This document shows positions 1 through 5,827 of a stretch of 6,363 nucleotides of DNA, in pieces. The notes beneath the pieces are model-generated. The model ran no database searches and was not told the origin of the DNA. It saw nothing but the letters and a program-made list of their open reading frames with translations. The stretch comes from Thermoplasmata archaeon (GTDB lineage: Archaea > Thermoplasmatota > Thermoplasmata > Lutacidiplasmatales > UBA184). The position numbers were made by a program, and so were the translations under genes. The first letter of the stretch is position 1, and every line of letters begins with the position of its first letter. The stretch is taken from positions 1 to 6,363 of the forward strand of contig JASHYY010000177.1 in assembly GCA_030042815.1 (NCBI GenBank), in the 5' to 3' direction.

Positions 1-425
1 TAGATCAGCTGGCCGACCGGCATTCCGGCGTAGATTCGGACCGGGATCTTGACGCTCATCTCGAGCGTCCAGTAGTTGCAGAACCCCTCGTCCCCCTTGC
101 CCGCGGTCGAGTGGATGTCGATCCCCAGGCGGCCGACGCTCGATTTTCCTTCGAGGAACGGCACGAACCCGTGGGTCTCGGTGTACTCCTCCGTCACGCC
201 GAGGTAGAGCTGGCCCGGCACCAGCACGTACCCCTCCGGCGGGATGCGAAACTCCGTGACTCGGTTCGGGAGACGGGCGTCCAGCGCGGCCCCCCGATAG
301 ATCGCGAGGTACGGGCCGAGGTGGACGTCGTAGGAGTTCGTCCCGAGCGACTCCCGCCGGAACGGACGGATGACGATGCGGCCCTCGGCCATCGCCGCGC
401 GGATCTTCGCGTCCGATAGGATCAT
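1..425 (-). CDS. dcd: dCTP deaminase / dUTPase-family protein (Dcd), C-terminus cut by window edge
   Basis: Deaminates dCTP to dUTP, or in bifunctional members takes dCTP directly to dUMP; it is a cytosolic trimeric enzyme feeding thymidylate synthesis. 141 residues are visible, starting from an ATG at 425 with the typical N-terminus MILSDAKIRAAM and an early RPFRRESLGTNSYDVHLG segment. The active-site block is at residues 92-122: GKSSVGRLG, then HSTAG (105-109), GDEGF (111-115) and WTLE (119-122). By alignment with E. coli Dcd (from memory), Ser95, Arg99 and Glu122 match Ser111, Arg115 and the catalytic Glu138; the position of Arg126 is Lys110. The motif reads TAG rather than the TAH of E. 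coli Dcd. TAG is also found in bifunctional dCTP deaminase-dUTPases, so the product (dUTP or dUMP) cannot be settled here. No in-frame start exists between this ATG and the MEMO1 stop region, and there is no well-placed Shine-Dalgarno: a GGGAGG lies about 19 nt upstream. It is the third visible gene of the HIT-MEMO1-dcd unit, 28 bp after MEMO1. The gene is partial because the window ends; it is not visibly broken. Confidence 0.9.
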   Translation of the reverse strand, partial: MILSDAKIRAAMAEGRIVIRPFRRESLGTNSYDVHLGPYLAIYRGAALDARLPNRVTEFRIPPEGYVLVPGQLYLGVTEEYTETHGFVPFLEGKSSVGRLGIDIHSTAGKGDEGFCNYWTLEMSVKIPVRIYAGMPVGQLI

Positions 426-453
426 GCCGGCCGGGCGCGCCGAGCCTCCCGCG

Positions 454-1317
454 CTATTTAACAGGGGACGGCACGACGCCGTCCGCCTCGAGGGTGAGGG
501 CCGCGTAGCCGACGACCTCGCGCGTGTCGCTCACTTCGCCCGAGTGGCCCCAGCGGAGGAGGCGGGCGGAGACCGGCCAATCGCGGGTGGCCGCGAGCAT
601 CACCGTGGTCGGGGCGATGCCGCACATCGAGATGTCGTTGCGCCGCACCGTCTCGTACAGGCCGCGCGCATCGCGCGCGAGGACCTGGGCGATGGCGAGG
701 TGGTCGAGCCGGTCCGCCGTGCGGACCGGGACGTAGTGGGAGAAATCGGTCGACGCGAGGACGAGGACGTCCCGGTCCCGGAGCGCGTCCCGCACGACCG
801 CCGCGACCTCCTCGAGGAACTCGTACGGTCCGAACCCTACCTCGAGGGCGACGAACTTCGGCTTCGGAAGGACGTACTCGAGGAACGGCAGCTGGACCTC
901 GATCGAGTGCTCGAGCGCATGGGCCGCCTCGTCGACCTCAATCGGGGAATGGGCGAGGGCCCGGACGAACTCGTGGTCGACCGCGGTGGGGCCGAGCGGG
1001 GTCAGCCAGGCGCGGTCGGAAAGGGAGGCCCCGCGGCTGACCCCGTGGTGGTCGACGCCGAGCACGAGGACGGACTCCGGTGGTCGGTCGGCCGCGATCC
1101 GCGCGTAGGCGTGCGCGGCGATCGCACCCGAGTAGGGGTATCCGGCGTGGGGGACCACCGCGGCACGGACCGCGCGCGTGGCCGCGCGGTGCGGCGCCGG
1201 CAGGTCCCCGGGACCCCGCGGGTCCGTGAAGCAGGCTTCTACCTGACGGGCGAGCTCGGCGCCGTCGCCCGCGTAGAACTGGCCCGCGACCGCGGGTCGT
1301 CGGGGACTGGTCGGCAT
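454..1317 (-). CDS. MEMO1 family protein (AmmeMemoRadiSam system protein B)
   Basis: A 287-residue protein, full length for the MEMO1 family, whose fold resembles class III extradiol dioxygenases. Its biochemical role in archaea is not established; human MEMO1 binds redox metal, and prokaryotic homologues often occur with AMMECR1 and a radical SAM protein. Family motifs appear in order: RRPAVAGQFYAGD (6-18), PHAGYPYSGAIAAHAY (56-71), LGVDHHG (86-92), EHSIEVQLPFLEY (136-148), STDFSHY (189-195), MCGIAP (231-236), and GHSGEVSDT plus VVGYAAL (257-273). Putative metal-pocket residues include His57, His90 or His91, Asp191 and His194. The Cys ligand described near the C-terminus of human MEMO1 has no obvious counterpart here (Glu261 by rough alignment). 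The usual GPNH motif reads GVDHH. The start ATG is 6 bp after the HIT stop, with GAGGT only 3 nt upstream, so translation is probably coupled. Neither the AMMECR1 nor the radical SAM partner is in the window. Confidence 0.93.
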   Translation of the reverse strand: MPTSPRRPAVAGQFYAGDGAELARQVEACFTDPRGPGDLPAPHRAATRAVRAAVVPHAGYPYSGAIAAHAYARIAADRPPESVLVLGVDHHGVSRGASLSDRAWLTPLGPTAVDHEFVRALAHSPIEVDEAAHALEHSIEVQLPFLEYVLPKPKFVALEVGFGPYEFLEEVAAVVRDALRDRDVLVLASTDFSHYVPVRTADRLDHLAIAQVLARDARGLYETVRRNDISMCGIAPTTVMLAATRDWPVSARLLRWGHSGEVSDTREVVGYAALTLEADGVVPSPVK

Positions 1318-1320
1318 GGG

Positions 1321-1325
1321 ACCTC
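1321..1325 (-). promoter_or_regulatory. Short-spaced Shine-Dalgarno (GAGGT) of the MEMO1 gene
   Basis: On the minus strand GAGGT overlaps the TGA stop of the HIT gene and sits 3 nt before the MEMO1 ATG. The spacing is shorter than usual, so translational coupling to the upstream gene may matter more than this site. Confidence 0.4.
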
Positions 1326-1746
1326 AGGGCCGGGAGAGCTCCGCCACGACCGCGCGCGCCTCCGATTCGGCAAGAGGGACCCGCGAGCTCGCGCGGAACG
1401 GATTCGCCTCGCCGTAGCGGGGGATCACGTGGAAATGGACGTGAAAGACGATCTGGCCCGCGCGGGCCCCGGCGTTGAGCGCGACGTTGTAGTCGGGAGT
1501 GAGGCGTTCGCACCGGCGGCAGACCTCGTCGAGGGCCCGGATGAGCGCCATCTGGTCGTCGAACGGGATGTCGGTGAGCCGCGCTCCGTGCCGCTTCGGG
1601 ACGACCAGGAGGTGGCCCCGCGTGAACGGGAAGATGTCGAGGAACGCGAGGGTCTTCTCGTCCTCGTAGACGATCCACGCTGGGGAGCGCCGGGCCACGA
1701 TGTCGCAGAAGACGCACTTCTCTCCCGGCGCGTGCGCCCCTGCCAT
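1324..1746 (-). CDS. HIT-family nucleotide hydrolase/transferase
   Basis: A 140-residue, full-length member of the histidine triad superfamily, which hydrolyses nucleoside phosphoramidates, AMP conjugates or dinucleoside polyphosphates in the cytosol. The triad is at residues 102-108, HVHFHVI, with His104 as the expected nucleophile. A CVFC pair (11-14) near the N-terminus, together with His53 (in PKRHGARL) and His102, matches the structural zinc site seen in several prokaryotic HIT proteins. The family segments FLDIFPFTRGHLLVVPKRH (35-53) and NVALNAGARAGQIVFH (87-102) are also present. The exact substrate cannot be predicted. The open frame continues upstream of this ATG for 107 codons, but that part has no HIT similarity and lies over the divergent peptidase gene, so the ATG at 1746 directly before the CxxC segment was chosen. 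There is no Shine-Dalgarno; a TATA-like TTTAGT about 28 nt upstream suggests a leaderless transcript. It is the first gene of the HIT-MEMO1-dcd unit. Confidence 0.92.
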   Translation of the reverse strand: MAGAHAPGEKCVFCDIVARRSPAWIVYEDEKTLAFLDIFPFTRGHLLVVPKRHGARLTDIPFDDQMALIRALDEVCRRCERLTPDYNVALNAGARAGQIVFHVHFHVIPRYGEANPFRASSRVPLAESEARAVVAELSRP

Positions 1747-1770
1747 CCCGGTTCCCGGAGCCTGCCTCGA

Positions 1771-1776
1771 ACTAAA
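1771..1776 (-). promoter_or_regulatory. Possible TATA box for the HIT-MEMO1-dcd operon
   Basis: TTTAGT on the minus strand lies about 28 nt upstream of the HIT ATG, the distance expected for an archaeal TATA box with transcription starting at or next to the start codon. It is the most A+T-rich stretch between the two divergent genes. No convincing purine-rich BRE element flanks it, so the call rests on position and composition only. Confidence 0.35.
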
Positions 1777-1780
1777 GGAT

Positions 1781-1800
1781 TGAGGGTTACGTGAGGGTAA
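1781..1800. repeat. Tandem 9-bp direct repeat, 11-bp period, in the divergent promoter region
   Basis: TGAGGGTTA (1781-1789) is followed by TGAGGGTAA (1792-1800), with one mismatch. Start-to-start spacing is 11 bp, about one helical turn, which would place both copies on the same DNA face. The segment also contains the small inverted pair TTAC (1787-1790) and GTAA (1797-1800). It sits between the putative HIT TATA box and the inverted repeat before the peptidase gene, where a regulator could act on either gene. The function is inferred. Confidence 0.45.
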
Positions 1801-1833
1801 GGCGCCCCTCAGGCTCATTAGGGGGAGGGCGCC
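1801..1833. promoter_or_regulatory. Inverted repeat (possible operator or leader hairpin) upstream of the S53 peptidase
   Basis: GGCGCCC (1801-1807) and GGGCGCC (1827-1833) are perfect 7-bp inverted arms around a 19-bp centre, ending 13 nt before the peptidase ATG. The centre of symmetry (about 1817) falls on the A+T-rich hexamer TCATTA (1815-1820). That hexamer lies 27-32 bp upstream of the ATG, where the TATA box of a leaderless archaeal transcript would be. Two readings are possible: a repressor operator spanning the core promoter, or, if transcription starts near 1800, a hairpin in the 5' leader that also contains a GGGGGAGGG purine run. A G+C-rich genome produces some such repeats by chance. 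Confidence 0.4.
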
Positions 1834-1846
1834 CTGTACGACCGGA

Positions 1847-4195
1847 ATGTGGCGTACCACGGCGACGCTCGCCGTCCTGGCCGCAGTAGTCGTCGTCGCC
1901 TCCGCCGCGAGCGGGACGGGCGCCCGTACCGCCTCCGTCGTGGGGAGCTCGGGCCCGGACGCCGGGGATTCTTCCGGCCCGGTCGCGGGACTCGAGACGG
2001 ACGTCACGCCCCTTCCGGCCGGGAGCTCCGCGGCCCCGCTCGCGGGCACGGTCTCGGTTCCACTCACGATCTCGCTCGAAGGGCCTCGTGCGGCCGAGTG
2101 GTCCGCGTTCCTCTCCGCGGTCGAGGACCCCGCGTCGCCCGACTACCGCGATTTCCTGACGTACTCGGAGTACCTCTCCGAGTTCGCACCGACCTCGGCC
2201 GAGGCCGCGTCCGTGGTCGACGTCCTCGACGCGCACGGGGCCACGGGCGTGACGGTCACTCCCGACCGTGCGGGGATCCTCGCGAACCTGCCGGCATCCC
2301 AGGTCGAGACGCTCTTCGGCGTGACCCTCGAACAATACGCGAGCGCGGGGCCCGGACACGTGCCGGTCTACTCCGCGGAGGGTACGCCGACGCTTCCGGC
2401 CTCGCTCCGCGGCGAGGTCCTCGGCGTGGACGGCCTCTCGGACGCCGGCGCCCTCGAGCTCGACCGGAGCCTGCACGCGGGTGCGCTGCGAGTCGATTCG
2501 GGCCCGGGCGTCCCGTCGTTCGTCTTCGACAATCAGAGCGACTCCGAGTGGTTCGTCGGGTCGGACTTCACGACGGCGTACGACGCGACCGCGCTCTTCC
2601 CGGGCAGCGGTCTCGCCAACGCGACGTACCCGACCCACGTCGCGATCGCCACGCTGCTCGCGAGCGGCTACAACGAGAGCATGGGGCAGAACCTCCCGCC
2701 GTGGGACCCGTCGGTCGTAGAGACCTACTTCAACCAGACGTTCCCCGCGGCGTGGCCCAAACCGACCGTCACGGGCGTGCCCGTGGCGATCGGGGCCGAC
2801 GTCCCGCCGGGCCCGGGGTCGTTCGGGGCGGTGAACGACTCGACGCTCGACGAGTTCGAGAACTCGCTCGACCTCGAGATGGCCGGCAGCCTCGCGCCGG
2901 GAGCCTCGCTCTACAACTTCTATTTCGCGGGGAACCTCCTCGCGAACTCGACGTCGATCCCGAACATCGCGGGCGACTTCGCCGCGAGCCTCTCGGAGGC
3001 GCTCTCCTACAACTACTCGCCCGAGCACCTCGCGGTCGTTTCGGGCTCGTTCGGCCTCCCGGACCTCACGAACACGCTCTGGGCGATCGAGCTCGGGGTC
3101 GCGGCGGCCACCGGGGTCACCGTGACGGTCGCGAGCGGCGACCAGGGCGACGCCCCCGACAGCCTGACCGACCGGGGGACCGGGCCCTGGCCGAGCTGGC
3201 CCGCGACGGACGCCGACAACACGAGCGGGGCGGTCTCGGTCGGTGGGGTCTCGATGACGCTCGGGGGGACGCCGACCTCCTACGCGAACGCGACCGCGGT
3301 GAACCTGAGCTACGACAAGGACGTCCGCGGGATCACGCAGGTCGCGACCTGGTACTCCGCGGTCCCGGGCCAGTACCTCGCCGGCTCCGAGGGCGGCGTC
3401 AGCACCGTCTACCCCGAGCCCGAGTGGCAGTTCGACTCGGCCGCGCAGTACCCGATCGTGAACGCGACCGAGCTCGAGGGAGCGAGCGCCCTCGGACGGG
3501 CCGGCCCCGACGTCGCCCTCATCGCGAACACGACGCTCGCGACCGTCTGGGCGAACGCGACCGGCACGGTCTATCTGACGGAGCTCGCCGGCACGAGCAT
3601 CGCCGCCCCCGTGCTCGCGGGGCTCCTCGCGGACATCGTGGGCGTGGAGAGCCTGCGCTCCTCCACGGGCTGGGCTCCGCTCGGCTTCGTGACGCCCGAG
3701 CTCTACCGGATCGCGAGCTACTACGCGGGCGACCCGACCGCCCCGGGCGACCCGTTCGCACCGGTCGTGGAGGGACACAACTACCTGTTCTCGGCCGCCC
3801 CCGGCTGGAACCCGACCACCGGCTGGGGCCAGGTGAACGCGACGCTCCTTCTCTCGGCCGACGAGAACGCGACCGTGCGCGACTACCAGTACACGGGGCC
3901 GACCCCCGTCCTGCCTCCGACGAAGTCGACCCCCGCCGGATTCCCGTGGCCGACGGTCGTCGTGATCCTGGCGGTGGGCGCCGTGGCGGCGGTCGTGCTC
4001 GTCCTGCTCGCGGTCGTCCGTCCGTCGCGCGGCGGCCCGGCGACGGTCCCGCCGGGCGCCTCGGGAGCTCCGGCCGTGCCGTTCGGCCCCGGAGTGCAGG
4101 GTGGGATCTATCCGGGCGCGACGTTCCTCTGCCCGTACTGCGGGGCGGTCCGTCCGGCCGAGCCGGTCCGATGCGCCCAGTGCGGGGCGTACTAG
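1847..4195 (+). CDS. Membrane-anchored sedolisin/kumamolisin-type (S53) peptidase with C-terminal zinc ribbon
   Basis: A 782-residue secreted pro-peptidase of the S53 serine-carboxyl family, which is usually active at acidic pH. Layout: signal peptide 1-20 (Arg3, hydrophobic 8-17, ASA cleavage motif at 18-20); Pro-kumamolisin activation domain about 65-200; catalytic domain about 225-665; Pro/Thr-rich stalk about 680-702; transmembrane helix 703-724 followed by RPSR; Gly/Pro/Ala linker; zinc ribbon CPYC (762-765) and CAQC (776-779). The catalytic set is intact: Glu338 and Asp342 in ENSLDLEMAGSLAPGA, Asp432 in ASGDQG, and Ser584 in GTSIAAP. The topology predicts catalysis outside and the zinc ribbon in the cytoplasm. 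There are 15 N-X-S/T sequons from Asn229 to Asn674 and none in the prodomain. The only cysteines seen are the four of the ribbon. In the C-terminal calcium region, the aspartates that bind Ca2+ in kumamolisin (316 and 338) align with Pro639 and Asn655, judged by eye. No upstream in-frame start exists back to at least 1814, and the ATG directly precedes a good signal peptide. It is a single gene, divergent from HIT and converging on scpB with a 4-bp gap. Substrate is unknown. Confidence 0.95.
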   Translation: MWRTTATLAVLAAVVVVASAASGTGARTASVVGSSGPDAGDSSGPVAGLETDVTPLPAGSSAAPLAGTVSVPLTISLEGPRAAEWSAFLSAVEDPASPDYRDFLTYSEYLSEFAPTSAEAASVVDVLDAHGATGVTVTPDRAGILANLPASQVETLFGVTLEQYASAGPGHVPVYSAEGTPTLPASLRGEVLGVDGLSDAGALELDRSLHAGALRVDSGPGVPSFVFDNQSDSEWFVGSDFTTAYDATALFPGSGLANATYPTHVAIATLLASGYNESMGQNLPPWDPSVVETYFNQTFPAAWPKPTVTGVPVAIGADVPPGPGSFGAVNDSTLDEFENSLDLEMAGSLAPGASLYNFYFAGNLLANSTSIPNIAGDFAASLSEALSYNYSPEHLAVVSGSFGLPDLTNTLWAIELGVAAATGVTVTVASGDQGDAPDSLTDRGTGPWPSWPATDADNTSGAVSVGGVSMTLGGTPTSYANATAVNLSYDKDVRGITQVATWYSAVPGQYLAGSEGGVSTVYPEPEWQFDSAAQYPIVNATELEGASALGRAGPDVALIANTTLATVWANATGTVYLTELAGTSIAAPVLAGLLADIVGVESLRSSTGWAPLGFVTPELYRIASYYAGDPTAPGDPFAPVVEGHNYLFSAAPGWNPTTGWGQVNATLLLSADENATVRDYQYTGPTPVLPPTKSTPAGFPWPTVVVILAVGAVAAVVLVLLAVVRPSRGGPATVPPGASGAPAVPFGPGVQGGIYPGATFLCPYCGAVRPAEPVRCAQCGAY

Positions 4196-4199
4196 CCGA

Positions 4200-4868
4200 T
4201 CACCCGGAAGGGTCGGGCGCCGCGGCGTCGGCCTCGGGTCCCTCGGCCCGAGGGACCGGGGCCACGGGCGCTTCGCCCTCGGGAGAGGGGACCTCCGTCG
4301 GAGCCGGGGCCTCCGGGGTCGCTTCCGCGAGGGCCGACGGGAGCGGAGGCGGCGGCACCCCGAGCTTCTGCTCGAGGAAATGCCGGATCTCCTCCGGTCG
4401 GGTCGAGGCGATCCCGAAGTACTCGGCGAAGCGCCGGGTCGTCGAGAGCTCGAGCGTCGAGCCCTTCGGCTCGGTATGGACGAGCCCGAGGCCGCGCAGC
4501 CGCTGGACCTCCTCGTAGGTGACGTCGCCCATCATGCGGACGAGCACGCTCTGGAGGATCGGCTGGTGGTAGGCGACGAGCGTCAGCGCCTTCAGGGTCC
4601 GCGGCGCCATCTCGACCGGCGTCACCGCCTGGACGTTCCCGACGTACTGCTCCTGGAGCTGGAGCGCGTACCGGTCCCCGACCCGCCGGACCTCGAGGGC
4701 CGACTGGCGGTGGGCGTACGTCTGCTCGAGCGTCCGCACGGCGCGCTGGACGGGCCGATAGTCGTCGAGCCCGAGCGCGGCCGTGAGCTCCTTCACGCTC
4801 ATCGGCTTGCCCGCGGCGAACAACACGGCCTCGGCCTGGAAGACCAACCGATCGATCTTGGACGGCAT
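4200..4868 (-). CDS. scpB: Segregation and condensation protein B (ScpB)
   Basis: A winged-helix subunit that binds the kleisin ScpA and modulates the SMC ATPase in chromosome condensation and segregation. 222 residues from the ATG at 4868. The first winged-helix domain is at about 5-78 (KIDRLVFQAEAVLFAAGKPMS near the start is the usual ScpB opening). The second is at about 85-155, with TLKALTLVAYHQPI (91-104), LRGLGLV (124-130) and the closing TTRRFAEYFGI (143-153). The usual IRG near residue 113 reads MMGD. From about 171 the protein is a Pro/Ala/Glu-rich tail of about 50 residues, probably disordered. The frame stays open upstream through scpA, but this ATG lies 2 bp after the scpA stop and has a GGAGGT Shine-Dalgarno 9 nt upstream, which fixes the start. 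It is last in the smc-scpA-scpB operon and ends 4 bp from the convergent peptidase stop codon. Confidence 0.95.
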   Translation of the reverse strand: MPSKIDRLVFQAEAVLFAAGKPMSVKELTAALGLDDYRPVQRAVRTLEQTYAHRQSALEVRRVGDRYALQLQEQYVGNVQAVTPVEMAPRTLKALTLVAYHQPILQSVLVRMMGDVTYEEVQRLRGLGLVHTEPKGSTLELSTTRRFAEYFGIASTRPEEIRHFLEQKLGVPPPPLPSALAEATPEAPAPTEVPSPEGEAPVAPVPRAEGPEADAAAPDPSG

Positions 4869-4870
4869 GG

Positions 4871-5827
4871 TTACGGTACCTCCGCGAGCGGACGACGTTC
4901 CTCCGCCGTGCGGACGACCAGGACCGGGGAGGTCCCGAGGACCTCCTGGCGCAGCTCGATCGACCGCTCGCGGGCGAGGAACAGGGAAGCGAGGAACACC
5001 GCGACCAGCCGGTCGCGGCCCTCGAGAGGGTCCCAGAATTCGAGGAATGGGAACGGCTGGCCGACCGGGTGGCGGCGCGCGACCGCCCAGGTGTCGGAGA
5101 GGTCCTGCGCGGGGATGTCGCCGTGGACGAGAACCTCGGGCGGCGCCCGCTGCTCCTCGCGCAGTCGTTCGCGCAGCTCCTGGATGCGGAGCGAGCGCCG
5201 GGCGTCCGCCTCGGCCTCCCCGAACGCGCGGACGAGCTCGAGCAGCGAGACCGGTCGGGTCTCGGGGTGGCGGACCATCTCGATGAGCGGCGGCGGTTCG
5301 TCGGTCCCGAGGACGGCGGAGGTGACGTCGACCGCCTCCGGCGTCTCGAGGAGCGGCAGGTAGCCGTCGTCCCCGAGCGCGAGGGTCGCTTCGGCCCCGG
5401 TCGCCGGGGTCTCGGGGACCTCGCGCAGCTTGAGGAGCGCTTCCGACTGGAGGTAGAGGATGCTCCAGGCCATGTAGAGCAGGCGACCGGCGATCGCGAA
5501 GTTGACCGCGCCGTCCGACTGGACCCGTTCGAGGTACGACTGCGTGAACTTCACGAGGTCGATCTCCCACGGGTCGAACTCCTCCTCCATGACGAGCTCG
5601 AAGAGGAGCGCCATCGCCTTCTGGAACGGGTCGGGGATGACGACGTGGACCCCCTCCTTGAGCTTCTCCACGAGGGCGAGGTACCGCTCGAGGAGCACGG
5701 AGGAGTCCTCGGTCTCCCCGAGGAGCGACCGGTGGAAGACGAGGTAGCGCAGGACCTTCTCGGCGGCCTCGCGCGGGACGGCGTTCGGGGCGGAGAAGGT
5801 CGCCGCCTCGGTCTCCGAGATCGTCAC
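4871..5827 (-). CDS. scpA: Segregation and condensation protein A (ScpA, kleisin)
   Basis: The kleisin that bridges the heads of the SMC dimer and recruits ScpB. 318 residues. The hallmark N-terminal kleisin segment is at about 65-102: DPFQKAMALLFELV, then EFDPWEIDLVKFTQSYLERV (83-102), followed by a helix-rich NFAIAGRLLYMAWSILYLQSEALL (109-132). A low-conservation acidic middle contains the ScpB-binding region (about 135-235). The C-terminal winged helix that contacts the SMC head is at about 255-308 (DRLVAVFLASLFLARERSIELRQ from 272). About 60 residues precede the kleisin core, including a predicted helical stretch EKVLRYLVFHRSLL (23-36); this is longer than in bacterial ScpA. The start is a GTG at 5825-5827 that overlaps the smc stop in GTGA, with GGAGG 4 nt upstream. 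No better in-frame alternative was seen. Confidence 0.95.
   Translation of the reverse strand: MTISETEAATFSAPNAVPREAAEKVLRYLVFHRSLLGETEDSSVLLERYLALVEKLKEGVHVVIPDPFQKAMALLFELVMEEEFDPWEIDLVKFTQSYLERVQSDGAVNFAIAGRLLYMAWSILYLQSEALLKLREVPETPATGAEATLALGDDGYLPLLETPEAVDVTSAVLGTDEPPPLIEMVRHPETRPVSLLELVRAFGEAEADARRSLRIQELRERLREEQRAPPEVLVHGDIPAQDLSDTWAVARRHPVGQPFPFLEFWDPLEGRDRLVAVFLASLFLARERSIELRQEVLGTSPVLVVRTAEERRPLAEVP
4878..4883 (-). promoter_or_regulatory. Shine-Dalgarno of scpB
   Basis: GGAGGT on the minus strand lies inside the last codons of scpA and 9 nt before the scpB ATG. It is the strongest ribosome binding site in the window, and it decides the scpB start against the much longer open frame that runs through scpA. 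Confidence 0.75.

Noticed and set aside
938..1717. 259-codon minus-strand open frame across the HIT and MEMO1 genes
   Set aside because: Same strand but a different phase from both genes; Pro/Arg-rich translation without motifs. It is not a frameshifted fusion, since both real genes are intact.
370..1794. 474-codon plus-strand open frame
   Set aside because: It lies antisense to the HIT and MEMO1 genes, which have full family motifs. Its translation is Arg/Gly/Asp-rich without recognisable domains, as expected from G+C-rich shadow frames.
1801..1833. Inverted repeat as an intrinsic terminator
   Set aside because: No T-run follows on either strand, and the position between two divergent gene starts does not suit a terminator.
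1747..2067. 107-codon upstream extension of the HIT protein
   Set aside because: It has no HIT similarity, is Thr/Ala/Pro-rich and overlaps the start of the divergent peptidase gene. The CxxC segment that normally begins HIT proteins follows the ATG at 1746.
1787..3778. 663-codon minus-strand open frame
   Set aside because: Antisense to the S53 peptidase. The product is almost entirely Arg, Gly, Glu and Val with no domain; the plus-strand frame has an intact catalytic set and signal peptide.
1849..4518. 889-codon plus-strand open frame in another phase
   Set aside because: It overlaps the peptidase gene and runs into scpB antisense. Arg/Gly-rich low-complexity translation, no motifs.
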